Part shown: piece after piece, positions 1-10,072 of the stretch
How the letters are laid out: each line of letters opens with the position of its first letter
Position numbering within the stretch: position 1 is the stretch's first letter
Source: Chara braunii
Lineage: Eukaryota; Streptophyta; Charophyceae; Charales; Characeae
Reading direction: 5' to 3'
Assembly: GCA_003427395.1 (NCBI GenBank)
Contig: BFEA01000675.1
Span: 41,594-77,163 of the forward strand
Length of the DNA stretch: 35,570 nucleotides
Program-made: the position numbers and the translations under genes
The notes under the pieces: model-generated
Database searches by the model: none
What the model was told of the DNA's origin: nothing
The model's input: only the letters and a program-made list of their open reading frames with translations

Positions 1-20
1 AAAAAAAAAAAAAAGAAAAA

Positions 21-719
21 GCAAGGAAAATGAGCAATAGTGAGATGATAATATTCAGATTGCACAATCACATTGAAAGCCAGATAGTATCACAGTGTCC
101 AGAAAGCAGCATTGCACCAATATGACACCAATGGAGAATCGTAACACTGAAAACCAATGTCAACGAGAGCTTGTGCTCGCCACCACCAACATATGTGTCC
201 AGGCCTATCTCCCTACTTGGCACTCGGCGCCCAGCCTACTCCCTACACAGCTACTACCAGCCTACTAATTGACAATGCAACTGTGGACGTCAGCAACCAA
301 CGAAGTACTTGAAGATGTCGCCTGTAGCAGACCATAGCCAATACCAGGTATGTGCTCTCACATGATCATCATCATCATCCTTCTCTCTCTTCCTCGTCTT
401 ACACCCACATCTTCCCTCTGTGCACCCGAAGACCACCTCTGCGCCTCAGTGTACACCAAGCCCCGGCCAGCTATGAAGGCTGGGCTATGGCGCTGCCCTC
501 AGCAACGCCTTGACTCACACACGACCGCACGTGCTAGCCCCTTGCCTCTCGGTGCCAGCAGCAGCCCACGAGTGCTCACTCCAGCAGCGCTGCCGCCAGC
601 ATGCAAATGCTTAATCCTCGCCAGGCAGCGAGCTCTTTCCTATATGGAAAGAGCCTGCCTGCCTTCGCATCCTGGCTGGCCTGGGCCTCGGCCCAGCAGC
701 TTCCGGTAGGCCCCAGGAA
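21..719 (-). repeat. Antisense gypsy LTR, truncated (LTR-A)
   Basis: This segment matches 4509-5212 almost base for base over most of its length. It begins at the antisense LTR terminus GCAAGGAAAATGAG, preceded by an A-rich tract (1-20). It runs to about 719, where a LINE reverse transcriptase reading frame takes over. The antisense end corresponds to the CATTTTCCTTGCA terminus of the 5' LTR at 23319-24242, so it belongs to a related LTR family. The promoter-proximal end of the LTR is missing. No TSD was seen. The open frame at 350-709 is not conserved and I regard it as chance. Confidence 0.75.
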
Positions 720-721
720 GC

Positions 722-1657
722 TTCACCAAAAATTGTTTTCACATAGACCAAACAGGCTTCATCCCGGGTAGATTTATCCTAGACAACGTAATGACTTTAG
801 CCGAATCCGTAAGATACATCCAAGATAGAAAAATGAACATGCCTATCCTCTTCTTCGACTTCGAAAAAGCCTACGACCAAGTTAATTGGGACTTCCTTCA
901 ACAATGCATGGAAACTATGGGAGGAGGCCCCAACTTTAGGAAATGGGTGCGTGTGCTATATAATGACGCCCTAGAAGCCGTACAAGTAAACGGACATATA
1001 TCCAACACATACAAGATGTCCCGCTCCGTCAAACAAGGGGACCCTTTGGCTGCACCGATATTCCTCTTCATAATGGAGGCCATAGCATCATTTCTAAGAA
1101 AGGACCCCTCCATCCATAGACTCATGGATCAACCGGAGGAAAACACACATAGCTATGACATCCCTCCTACAATCCTATTTGTAGACGACCTGACGGTACT
1201 AATAAAAGCCTCTTCCTCATCCTTTCACGCCCTGACCAGAGCTATGTGCGCATTTCAACTAGCATCAGAAATGCGTGTCAACTGGAAGAAAACAATAGGG
1301 TGGTGGCTAACATCAGATAACCTGGAAGTTCCTTCAGATACCCCAGAGGGAATGACATGGACCGACCCTAATGATCCCATCAGAGTCCTAGGAATACAAA
1401 TGACAGAGATAGGAGCAGCGACAGAAATGACACCTAGTCTACTGGCAAAAATGATCAGCAAACTGAGTACCTGGCGGAGGTTACATACTTCCCTGTTTGG
1501 TCGAGCCTTAGTGCTGAACTCATCCATATTTTCAATGATGTGGTACATGGCAGTCTTCTTGTCCCCGAACCAGAAGGCATTAAAAGACATACAAGGAAAG
1601 CCTCGGCCTACCTTTGGACAGGGGACGCCTCCAGACAACATTTCATTACAAAGGTAG
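722..1657 (+). pseudogene. LINE reverse transcriptase core (partial)
   Basis: The open frame runs without an ATG from about 722 (DQTGFIPGR at 749-775 region) and has its first ATG at 791. Counting from that ATG, reverse transcriptase motif A is FDFEKAYD (Asp23), motif B is KQGDPLAAPIF (81-91) and motif C is FVDD (130-133; FADD in most LINEs). All three catalytic aspartates are therefore present. The frame ends at a TAG near 1657, but homology continues in another frame with a KVAW sequence followed by a TAA, then GGLGVLDP. The copy is frameshifted and non-functional. The upstream endonuclease domain is missing. In an intact element this enzyme copies element RNA into DNA at the target site. 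Confidence 0.9.
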
Positions 1658-3190
1658 CATGGTAATATGTGACTAAGAAAAAAAGCCAAGGGGGTTTGGG
1701 AGTACTGGATCCAGCCACTCAAATAAAATTGCTACAAACCAAATGGATCCTAAAGCTAATAACTAGTCCCAAATTCCCGTGGCAACCGCTGGCCCTAGAG
1801 GGCCTACAACAACGCCAGTCTACAACACACCAGAAAACATGGAGGGTACCTTCTGAATAATGAGTAAGTCGTGGAGAATTAAAAAAAAAAAGCTTCAAGC
1901 CAGGATCAATCACGAAGCGAACCAAGATTAAGGTTCTGGAGAACAGTACTCCAGTCATGGAGAGAAATATTTGCGGCCAGGGTCAGACACTCACGCACTA
2001 AGGAAGTACTTGGCTAGAAAAAGAAATCTGGCAAATCAAACACTTATGGGATGAAGATAGGAAAGATTGGATGAACCTCTGGCAAATCCGCAGTAAACTC
2101 AAGGGTAGTCACAACCTAGCCCAAAATCTCCAACAAACGTTAAAAGCCATACCAACAGAATGGAGCTAGGTCCTCTGAAAAGACAGACAATGATCAACAA
2201 GAGATTGGGCAATAATGCCACAAATCATCCCCCGAGAACATGCCCTAGCCTTTGCAGGAAGGATAGAAAGAAGAAACAACTGGTACAGCTTCACCATGCA
2301 CAAGTTGGAGGAACCAGGCATGGAGATCAACAAAGTCAGGAAGGACTCGACAACACTCGTCACGATCAGAGAGGATCAGCTTAGGAAAATCAGAGTAATA
2401 GAGAATGAGGATCTCACCCTTTTCCACCCCCAAACTCCACTAGAGGATTTGGAAATAGACCCGGCAGAGTGGGCATGGAACCTCAAACAGAGCCCATCAG
2501 GTATCAACCTCAAATTCAACATTTTACAATACACAACTAGATTAGGATACAGACTAAGACATAGATCAATAACCCCAGAACCAATCATAGCCGAATGATG
2601 GTGGAAACATCTAGAAGTAGACCCCGAAAAACTAACCCAGATCCCGTGGAACCAAATCACAACCCTACATCCTCCCAAGTTCAGGAGCATAGAATGGCTA
2701 ATATTGTACTTAGCCATCCCCCTGAACCAATGGCTGAATGCCAGACTTCAAGGAGGAAGGAGGACAGGAGCCCATTGAAGGAACTGTGCGCCAACTGCCA
2801 GGAGGACCAGCAAGAGGACCTCTTTTTCACTGCTTTCTTCTCTGTCCCAAGATAAAACCGTTTTGGGACAAAATAGCCAAGATCTGGAACTCGGTGACTT
2901 TCACGCCCTTTACAACAAACCACACTCTCCTACTGCTGGGTTTTACAACCCTGGAAGATTGGACCCAACAACAAAATAAAAGCAACACTTTGGGTCATTT
3001 GGAGAAAAAGGTGTCAAGAAACACTAAGCAAGCAACCAATGCACTTAAACGAAGCATGACTCCTGTTACAACAGCAATTGGGTCATATGGCGCAAAGCAA
3101 GAAGAGGAATAGAAGCAAACGAACCCACCGCAAAGGAACAGAAACAGAAATTCGAAGAAAATTACCTAGCAAAGGGTAAAATAGCCCATA
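1640..3190 (+). pseudogene. LINE C-terminal region, broken fragments
   Basis: Downstream of the reverse transcriptase core the typical plant LINE tail can be followed through several frames. KVAW then GGLGVLDPATQ is at 1640-1860. An acidic stretch follows at 2215-2598. A WW-containing segment after 2598 runs into a zf-RVT-like region with CANCQEDQQEDLFF (about 2790-2830) and CPKIKPFWDKIAKIW (about 2846-2890). At least three frame changes and several stops separate the pieces. The zf-RVT assignment rests on the Cys pair followed by the FF..CP..KPFW pattern. Confidence 0.7.
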
Positions 3191-3952
3191 TCAAGGGTTG
3201 AAGTCTAATCTTTACACTCTGGGGAGGCGCTCCCGGGCCTTTCAATCAGACAGAGTCCTTCAACAGCATACCAGCCTCCTTCGTTCCCCACATGAACTCC
3301 CCCTAGGTTGGAGAAGTCAAAGCATAGACCAACTAAACCACAGCTCCCACACACCCCCGGACCATACTCGACTAACACACACTCAGATCAAGGACCCCTG
3401 TGACAACCCTCATACAGATAAGTAGTATAAGACCCGTTTCATACCCCTACTCACTAACAACTCAGCGCCAAACGTCAAGCTAATCTCCCCGACTAACCCT
3501 GCTAGAGGCCAGACTTCTAGCAGGCAACTAATAAAGGTAAGTACGGGCAATACCAACCACCCCACGGAACCCAACACCCTGAGGAGCAAGGACTAGACCA
3601 AATAGATCAGGCCAACTCAGTAGAGACACTTCAAATAGAGAATAACACGGATCAGCCTTTACTTGAGAAGACAGACGTAGAGGCAGAGAAGGATAAAGAA
3701 TAGGGTTTAAGGTTTTAGGAATAGAAGTCTGAACAGACCCTCAGAGACAAATAGACCCTGTAGCCACATCTAGCTTGCAAACCAGTCAGTAAATAGGGCA
3801 GGCTAGCGACTCCATAACTTAAATCTGATCAGGCAGCCGAATAGCTGAGAGGAGTAAGCTAGTCAAGCCTCATTTTATAGTCAACCGCTTCAATCAGAGT
3901 TAGCAGAAAACAACTTATCCTCAATACCCAGAGACTAAGTCATGCAGGCTAA
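3191..3952 (+). other. Presumed LINE 3' non-coding region
   Basis: No gene or recognisable domain is visible. The region follows the decayed LINE coding sequence and precedes the repeated 3' block and the A14 tract, so I interpret it as 3' untranslated sequence of the LINE. It could instead be unrelated host DNA. Confidence 0.35.
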
Positions 3953-4125
3953 CTTAGGCAGGGGTAAGGGGCGATACATCCTTCCCTAAAGGAAGTAATC
4001 AATGCCGTCCACTTGGGCCGCCCAACCATAATGGGGAGGAGTGTGTGTGGTTAACTTTGTATCATCCTTGACTTGCCGGGGGAATAGGAACCGGACTGTT
4101 GCTCCCCAGAATGGTAGGAGCCAAA
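3953..4125 (+). repeat. Dispersed repeat, copy 1 (LINE 3' end block)
   Basis: It begins CTTAGGCAGGGGT and ends CTCCCCAGAATGG. A diverged copy with the same order of blocks (TACATCCTTCC, GGAAGTAAT, CCAACCATAATGGGGAG, GACTTGCCGG, CTCCCCAGAATGG) lies at 23149-23310, directly before the 5' LTR of the large gypsy element. Here it is followed by an A14 tract at 4149-4162, which suggests the 3' end of a retroposon. Confidence 0.7.
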
Positions 4126-4162
4126 ACCGAGAGGTTCTGTTGTTATCCAAAAAAAAAAAAAA

Positions 4163-4493
4163 GTAGTGAAGAGGGTAGATAAGGAAGAGAGCAACGTACC
4201 TCATAATGCTGCCCCCAACCACAGATTTCTCACCAGCAACCTGATGTGCATTTTTGATGACCGGTCTTCGCCTCGGCACAACCAACAGCAGAATGCAGTT
4301 CCACCTCGGCTTAAATGCCACATCAGCGAGCTCTCATCATCCAGCGTACACCCCTAATGTCACCACATAGCTTCCTGGCGCGCACGACCCTGGGCCGCCT
4401 AACATTCAACGCCCAAGCCTTATTACTGCCCCACACCTCATGCGAAGCACCAAACAGCTATTGCGAAGAATCAATGAAGCGCAGTCCGAACCA
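4163..4493 (-). other. Antisense gypsy 5' leader remnant
   Basis: Read on the minus strand this matches the leader just inside the 5' LTR of the large element (about 24258-24605). Shared blocks include GAGGGTAGATAAGG, AGCAACGTACCTCA, CCTCGGCACAACCA and CTTCCTGGCG, in the same order. It is contiguous with an antisense primer-binding site and LTR-B, so LTR-B is the 5' LTR of an antisense element whose coding region is gone. Confidence 0.75.
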
Positions 4494-4505
4494 GCTCCGA
4501 CACCA
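4494..4505 (-). other. Antisense primer-binding site
   Basis: On the minus strand it reads TGGTGTCGGAGC, three bases inside the LTR-B end. The large element has the equivalent TGGTATCGGAGC at the same spacing. Both resemble the plant initiator-methionine tRNA site TGGTATCAGAGC. Confidence 0.75.
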
Positions 4506-4508
4506 AAT

Positions 4509-5212
4509 TGCAAGGAAAATGAGCAATAGTGAGATGACAATATTCAGATTGCACAATCACATTGAAAGCCAGATTGTATCACAGTGTCCATAAAGCAGCA
4601 TTGCACCAATATGACACCAGTGGAGAATTGTAACACTGAAAACCAATGTCAATGAGAGCTTGTGCTCGCCACCACGAACATGTGTCCAGGCCTATCTCCC
4701 TACTGGCGCTCAGTGCCCAGCCTACTCCCTACACAGCTACTACCAGCCTACTAATTGACAATGCAACTGTTGACGTCAGCAACCAGTAAAGTACTTGAAG
4801 ACGCCGCCCGTAACAGACCATCGCCAATACCAGGTATGTGCCCTCACATCATCATCATCATCATCATCCTTCTCTCTCTTCTCGTCTTACACCCACATCT
4901 TCCCTCTGTACACCTGAAGACCACCTCTGCGCCTCACTGTAGACCAAGCCCCATCCAGCTATGAAGGCTGGGCTATGCAGCGCCCTGACTCACACATGAC
5001 CGCACGTGCTAAAAGGCCAGGAAGGCTGTGGAATTTCTTTGCTGCTCGGCCTGTGTTTCCTTCGACCAACTGGCGCGTCACAACTGCCTGGACCCCAAAT
5101 ACGGAATTGACAGCCGAGGGCCTCTCACGATTTGTTAGGCCCGGCTTCACTTAGGGCGGGAACATCTGCAACAGGGGCCCCCGTAGGCCTGACGAGGACC
5201 CAGATCCTCACA
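4509..5212 (-). repeat. Antisense gypsy LTR (LTR-B)
   Basis: About 704 bp. On the minus strand it starts TGTGAGGATC (end at 5212) and finishes CATTTTCCTTGCA (4509), giving TG...CA ends. It is highly similar to LTR-A (21-719) and more distantly to the LTRs at 23319-24242 and 31584-33400. Shared internal landmarks are CCCTAAGTGAAG near the start, GCGCCAGTTGG, ACATACCTGGTA, GTTGACGTCA and GGGC.CTGAGCGCCAG. Confidence 0.8.
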
Positions 5213-5416
5213 AACAAAACAATATTTTTAAATTTTATTTTTTTATTCTAAATTTGGTGAAGGATGTGACCCTGAGGCAAAAGTTGTTCAGTTTATTTTT
5301 CTGCATAACATAGTTTTTTTTCGGTTTTTTTTTTTTTTTTTTTTTTTTNNTGGGACCTTCCCTGGTCCTTGCACGGGCTGGCCACCCGGGACCCGGGCGG
5401 CCCGGCTGGTAGCCTA
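5213..5416 (-). repeat. AT-rich tract and short GC-rich A-tailed repeat, copy 1
   Basis: The stretch 5265-5416 shares order and sequence with 14700-14836: CCCTGAGGCAAA, TTGTTCAGTT, TTTTCTGC, a long T-run, then GGACCTTCCCTGGTCCTTGCACGG and CTGGTAGCCTAG. Read on the minus strand it is a GC-rich unit starting CTAGGCTACCAG and ending in an A-tract, which suggests a short retroposon. Two Ns at 5349-5350 lie in the homopolymer. Confidence 0.6.
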
Positions 5417-6248
5417 GTTAAGACCGCGAAATAATCGCGCCGCTGATTCGGTGCATTTTCCATTTTTGCCACTCAACCACATGTGGCGCTCAGAAGAATG
5501 CATAAAAATCTGAAAATATTGTCACAAAGTTATCAGAGTGCAAAAGCAAAAAAAGAAAAGGAAACAAAATGTTGAAAAAACATATCAATTCATTTTTTTA
5601 TCTTCTTACTTACAACTCCCCCTGTTCAGAACCTCATGCGTACAAGGCCGCCCACGTGGATGTAGGTTGAGCGGCGGCTGCCCCCATTCCCGTGTGTCAT
5701 ATCGACCCACTTGCACACAGCCAAAGGGCAAAGAGGCAAAGAAAAGAGGAAGGGAACAGCCAAATACAACAAAACAGGGGGCAACAAGCAACAGCACCAA
5801 AAACGGATCCTAGATGACAAGTCCCACATGCAAGCACCGCCCCTCCTTCACAGGCCAAACGACGGGACAAGACCACCCAGGACCAAAAAAAAAAAATTAT
5901 TTATTTTTTTCTTGCGCCGGGGAGGCTCCATCTATTGGTGGGGAGCAGCACCTGCTGGAATCGGGTCCAGCGTCCCTGAACATTGAACTTGTTCATGTGA
6001 CCAATCATACAGTTGTGACAACAGCAAGCTATTAGTAGCAAGCTACCAAGCTACCGGGCTTACTTATAAGTTCGTCAAGTAGAGGTACGAAGTGGCCTGG
6101 GCAGCATGCCTATCAGACAGTCACTGGTGAGAGATCGTATACCCCAGTGTCACGACTGCAGCTAGAAAAAGCAACATGCACTTGTAGTGACAGTCATTAT
6201 GATGCCAGTAAGCTACCGAGTTCGCTTACTCAGAAAGAGGTTCTGAAG
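5417..6248. other. No gene recognised
   Basis: Reading frames here are short, overlap on both strands and show no known motif. The only structure I see is a dispersed repeat at 5920-5985. An A-run at 5885-5897 precedes it. Confidence 0.5.
5920..5985 (+). repeat. Dispersed GGTGGGGAGCA repeat, copy 1
   Basis: The blocks GGCTCCATCTATTGGTGGGG, AGCAGCACCTGCTGGAA and CGGGTCCAGCGTC recur with a few changes at 21135-21197 and in shortened form at 6833-6890. No protein motif is shared. It probably marks a dispersed repeat family. Confidence 0.6.
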
Positions 6249-6315
6249 TGGAGAGATCACAATAAAATCTACGGGCACAATAAAAGTGCCCGTAGATTTT
6301 ATTGTGATTTCTCCA
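6249..6315. repeat. Near-perfect foldback, 30-bp stem with 7-base loop
   Basis: The left arm 6249-6278 pairs with 6286-6315 at 29 of 30 positions; the remaining pair is G:T. The loop is AATAAAA. The arm core is AATAAAATCTACGGGCAC with its exact complement downstream. No TIR-transposon ends or TSD were recognised. It could be a miniature foldback element, a small-RNA precursor or a cloning/assembly foldback artefact. Confidence 0.9.
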
Positions 6316-6409
6316 GGAAAAATATTAAATAAATTAAAAAAAAATCATTTCAACCACAAAATTGATCACAGTCATAATTGAGCCATATTCCATTTTTGCC
6401 ATTGAATCC

Positions 6410-6428
6410 CCTCTCTCTCTCTCTCTCT

Positions 6429-6468
<40 letters not shown>
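6410..6468. repeat. (CT)n tract followed by T37 homopolymer
   Basis: Simple sequence: alternating CT from 6410 to about 6431, then an unbroken T-run to 6468. Confidence 0.9.
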
Positions 6469-6469
<1 letters not shown>

Positions 6470-6470
<1 letters not shown>

Positions 6471-8356
6471 ACGAGCGCTTAGGCCGCCGATTCAATTTAT
6501 CAATTGCGGCCCAATCCTGCTTCGGTAGACGATTGAATAAAATGTCCGGCCAGGGTGAAGATGGTAGGACTAGCAGGTATTCCAGCCATCAGTACCTTTC
6601 CCATATATCAGCCATGGGCAGGAAAAAAAGCCCAAAAACGGAAAACGGGCTGGGGTTTCAATTTGTCAATGGCGACCCAATCCCCCTTGGCTTGAATTGA
6701 TTTTCAAGCTGGGAAAGGTACTGGTGGTTTAAGTGGGGTACAAATGTAATTTTCCCTTTCTAAAAAACATCCTTTGGCCCCCTGCCGTCCAGTGGTGGTA
6801 AGAGAATCGACTGGACTGAGGGGCCTGGTGGATGACTCCTGCCCATTGGTGGGGCCCTTCACTGACTGGAAACCAGGTCCAGCGTCACTTGGCAATACAT
6901 CAAGAGTTGAACAGACTTGGGGCCAATGGGATATCCCCGCAGGGCGCAGATTGCAAGGTTTCCAGACTACCTGAGAGCTGGTGGACCTTTGGAGGGCCCG
7001 GTGTATTGTGATTGGGCCTCGTGCCGCCCTTTTTCTAATTCTCTGCTTTGGCCTCTGCCCTGGAGCCCAGAAGAGACGGAACAATTTGGCGTGAGGGACT
7101 CGTCTCCTGGGCCACAGCACGTAGCCCACACAAGGCTTGACCCGCTGAGCCGCATTACTATGATGGCGCGGGACCCAGGTGCGAAGCAAAATGGCGTACG
7201 GAATGCGGGGAAGGAGGTGCGACGTACAATGGCGTGCGGATGGTACGTCAAGCTCATCGCGCGTCGCTGTGCGACGTGGACAGAGCACATAAACCAAGCT
7301 GGGGCGGAGGCAACAGCTCATGGCCGAGATGCAGGACGAACCGAGCTGTTCACCGTGTACAAAAGCGAAGTGCTCGAGCTGAACAGGCAGACAATACGTT
7401 GCAGGATGGAAACCGCCGAGGGTTTTCTTCGATGCATCTGACCAAGAAAACGATCAGATTCAGTACAGAAACTCCAAGTGTGAAAACTCCGTAATCCTGC
7501 CCGCGTACGGTCCAGTTACGGGACGTCCTGCGCTTAGACAGCTTGGAGGGGTGCTCGGCGTTATAAGGGCCTCACCGCACCCCTCACCAAATGTGGAAAA
7601 GACAAAAGACATACCTAGGTATCTTTCCACTTTCGGGTTCAATATGCACCCGCCATTTCATACCCTGGTGAGTGGTTAGGGGAGGCCCATACTTCTTTTT
7701 TTTTCTTTTTTTCTTTTCGGAAGGTGGCAGCCGGTGATTCTCGACCTGGCAATTTGTGACCCTGGTACGCTCCTACTGGTAGGCGGAACCTTTCCATCCG
7801 AGGAACACTGGAACTTTCTGGGCCGAATCTGACGGTAAATAGAGCCAGATACATCCACAGGTCTACCCCCTGAGGGCAGAATCACACTAGGAAATTTTTC
7901 GACTGACCTGCGGTTGTGGTTGGGAGTTAGATACACCGAGATCCGCAAGTAAATGCTGTCCCGTACACCCACGAAAGTACTGCCAGTGTGTCACAGTGTC
8001 CTGAATGGGTAGCGCGCAAGACGGCACAGAAAGGCGCGAAGGATGCCATACCCGGACTCCTGCTGGACTGAATACTGGCAAAGGTAGGCCTAGAGTAAAA
8101 TGCCCCAAGCGACCGAGGGAATTGAGACGACGCCAGGCGCACGTGGACGCGGTATGTGCAACAAACGCGGAGTTCCCTTCATCGCGCACTTCGAGGAGAG
8201 AGCATCTGTCCTGTCGCCCGATGGCGAAGTAGCGAACCAGGAAGGTGGAATCCTTGGACGCACGAGCGGAGGAGCGGAACAGTTCACTCTGGCAGTTGCC
8301 TCCATCAACAAGCAGAGAAAGACCACCACGGAGTGCACGAGTTAGTGGTCGCTCGC
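6470..8356. other. No gene recognised upstream of the peptidase gene
   Basis: Several medium frames exist on both strands (for example 6704-7321 minus, 6917-7441 plus, 7887-8189 minus). None has a recognisable domain, and they overlap each other in the way a GC-moderate non-coding region allows. A shortened copy of the GGTGGGG repeat lies at 6833-6890 (CCATTGGTGGGG, CCAGGTCCAGCGTC). A pyrimidine tract is at 7695-7720. Parts may be promoter or 5' leader of the gene at 8952. Confidence 0.45.
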
Positions 8357-8493
8357 TTGTGTGTGTGTCTATGTGTATCTGTGTGCGTGTGTGTGTGTGA
8401 GAGAGAGAGAGAGAGGGGGAGAGAGAAGGAACGAGAGAGAGGGAGAGAGGTGGGCAGAGGCCAGGAGAAGCGGCGGAGCTCTGAGGACACCAC

Positions 8494-8555
<62 letters not shown>
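8357..8555. repeat. (GT)n and (GA)n microsatellites
   Basis: A GT-rich tract at about 8357-8399 passes into GA at 8399-8415. Interrupted GA follows, then a pure GA tract at 8495-8555. Reading frames across it translate only as RE or LS repeats and are not genes. Confidence 0.95.
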
Positions 8556-8557
<2 letters not shown>

Positions 8558-8809
8558 AGAGGACCGGGTCTGCAGAGAGCACGAGAAGCGGCGGAAGTCT
8601 GCGGCCAGAGAACTCCTTTACCGCTTTCTCCCCGCCAATCTCTGATTGTCTACTGAATCTGCCGGGCTTGTTGCATGCTTTCGACCATCTACTGAAAACA
8701 CTTCGAGGTGATGTGGCACGAGAGCAGAAGAGGATGTACTTACAAGCGCCATGTCCGAAGAGGGAGATGATGATCTACCCAGGTCGAGGACCTCGGTCAT
8801 AGAATGATC

Positions 8810-8843
8810 TATTAAAATTCGCGCCGTGGCACTGCTCGCGGCG

Positions 8844-8877
<34 letters not shown>
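8810..8877 (+). promoter_or_regulatory. Candidate core promoter/5' leader of the PPPDE gene
   Basis: A TATA-like TATTAAAA at 8810-8817 is followed about 30 bases later by a (CT) tract at 8847-8877. Pyrimidine patches at start sites are common in plant promoters, so transcription may begin near 8845 and the CT tract may lie in the leader. A TATTTAA at 8924-8930 is too close to the ATG to be preferred. The placement is inference from spacing only. Confidence 0.35.
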
Positions 8878-8882
<5 letters not shown>

Positions 8883-8951
8883 TTCCAGTCGCCTTCCTCC
8901 GCAGCGCGCTGCATTTCTGTCAATATTTAACGTCGGCGCGAAGAGGGTGCG

Positions 8952-9698
8952 ATGGCGCAGGTTCTTCTTCACGTTTACGACGTGACCAATAGCGCGTCGG
9001 AGAAGACAAACAATGCCATTCGACAGGTCAATAAGATCATGAGGGACACGATGGGCATTGGCGGGATATTCCACGGCGCCGTGGAGGTACACGGGGAGGA
9101 GTGGTCGTTCGGGTATTGTGAGCGCGGGTCCGGTGTGTATTGTTGCGCACCAAAGCGGAACCCCATGTACACTTTCAGAGAGACGGTGGTGCTGGGGATG
9201 ACGCCTCTGGACAAGAGGAAGGTCAGGGAGATAGTGGAGAGAATGGGCTACGAATGGCAGGGAAGGACTTACGATCTACTGGCGAAGAACTGTAACCATT
9301 TCTGCGAAGCATTCTGCCAAATGTTAGGCGTAGGGCCCATCCCGGGGTGGGTCAACCGCTTCGCGCATGCTGGAGATACAGCAGTGGAGGTAACGACTAG
9401 CACTCTGAATCATCTGAGACAGGTCAGACAGGATGTCAACGTAGCGGCGAGACAGGCGTATCGGTTTGTGTTTGGGGGGCTGGTCACTGGAGGGAATTCC
9501 ACAGCGGGAGGAAGTGGGGTTAGTGGGTTCAGTAGCGTTAGGGAAACTGGAAGCTCATCGCAATCAACACATCAGCGAGACGATGGAGGAGGCAGCCGAG
9601 GTCCGAATCACCAGATCAAAGACTCTCCACTCGCGCGACAATGGTTCTCTTTGTTTCGATTTGGCTCGCCCGTCAGGGACTCTGATCAGCGCCGATGA
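8952..9698 (+). CDS. PPPDE-family (DeSI-like) thiol peptidase
   Basis: A 248-residue protein with a complete PPPDE domain at about residues 3-145. It starts VLLHVYDVTNSASEKTNN, has the catalytic histidine in GGIFHGAVEVHGEEW (His41), and has the catalytic cysteine in YDLLAKNCNHFCEAF (Cys114), followed by IPGWVNRFAHAGD. Members of this family are papain-fold cysteine peptidases that remove SUMO or ubiquitin. The HVYDVTNS form is the one I recall from plant proteins. The C-terminal 100 residues are Gly/Ser-rich and low in conservation. There is no signal peptide or membrane segment. An in-frame TAA at 8928-8930 and a good start context (GCGATGG) fix the start. The frame is uninterrupted, so the gene is either intronless or a retrocopy. 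(GA)n tracts flank it on both sides. It is the only intact cellular gene I find here. Confidence 0.92.
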   Translation: MAQVLLHVYDVTNSASEKTNNAIRQVNKIMRDTMGIGGIFHGAVEVHGEEWSFGYCERGSGVYCCAPKRNPMYTFRETVVLGMTPLDKRKVREIVERMGYEWQGRTYDLLAKNCNHFCEAFCQMLGVGPIPGWVNRFAHAGDTAVEVTTSTLNHLRQVRQDVNVAARQAYRFVFGGLVTGGNSTAGGSGVSGFSSVRETGSSSQSTHQRDDGGGSRGPNHQIKDSPLARQWFSLFRFGSPVRDSDQRR

Positions 9699-9744
9699 GT
9701 CTTTCCGCCCGGCTATGTACGCTTGCTTAAGCTCCCCCCTCCTG

Positions 9745-9811
<67 letters not shown>

Positions 9812-9812
9812 N

Positions 9813-9872
<60 letters not shown>
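9745..9872. repeat. (CA)n/(GA)n microsatellite
   Basis: A short CA run is followed by GA from 9754 to 9872, with a single N at 9812 that probably marks an assembly join of uncertain length. It starts about 50 bases after the stop codon of the peptidase gene and may lie in its 3' UTR. Confidence 0.95.
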
Positions 9873-9874
<2 letters not shown>

Positions 9875-10017
9875 CCCTGCGGGTCTGCATGAATGAATGC
9901 CTTGATGATGTGTCTCAGAGATGAATACATCAGTTAGGTCCCGCACGGTGCCTCGATGTGCGTGTGAGAGAGGTCCGCGTCCTTGCGAGTCCGAATGGAT
10001 GAATCCCTTGATGTGTG

Positions 10018-10019
<2 letters not shown>

Positions 10020-10070
<51 letters not shown>
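10020..10070. repeat. (GA)n microsatellite
   Basis: A pure GA tract of about 50 bases. The sequences just before this tract and just after the 9754-9872 tract are similar (GAATG.ATG..TTGATG.TGTG), so the unit of flank plus GA appears to have been duplicated. Confidence 0.9.

Positions 10071-10072
<2 letters not shown>

Larger units (their letters stand above)
722..4162 (+). mobile_element. 5'-truncated non-LTR retrotransposon (LINE)
   Basis: A sense-strand LINE remnant. It contains a reverse transcriptase core (722-1657), broken C-terminal coding fragments including a zf-RVT-like zinc-binding end (1640-3190), a non-coding 3' portion, and a terminal run of 14 A at 4149-4162. It starts inside the reverse transcriptase domain, so endonuclease and ORF1 are absent, as expected for a 5'-truncated LINE copy. 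It lies between two antisense LTRs of one family. A second copy of part of its 3' region is at 23149-23310. The exact 3' end is inferred from the A-tract; a boundary nearer 3.2 kb is possible. Confidence 0.8.

Noticed and set aside
350-709. 119-aa frame near the left end
   Set aside because: It lies in the antisense LTR. The near-identical LTR-B copy does not preserve the frame beyond a short stretch.
6704-7441. 205-aa minus-strand and 174-aa plus-strand frames as host genes
   Set aside because: They overlap each other antisense, have no recognisable domain and no supporting signals.
8156-8656. Reading frames across GA/GT tracts (RERERE or LSLSLS proteins here, at 9564-9946, 10841-11341 and 15878-16114)
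   Set aside because: They are translations of microsatellites on both strands and have no conserved sequence.
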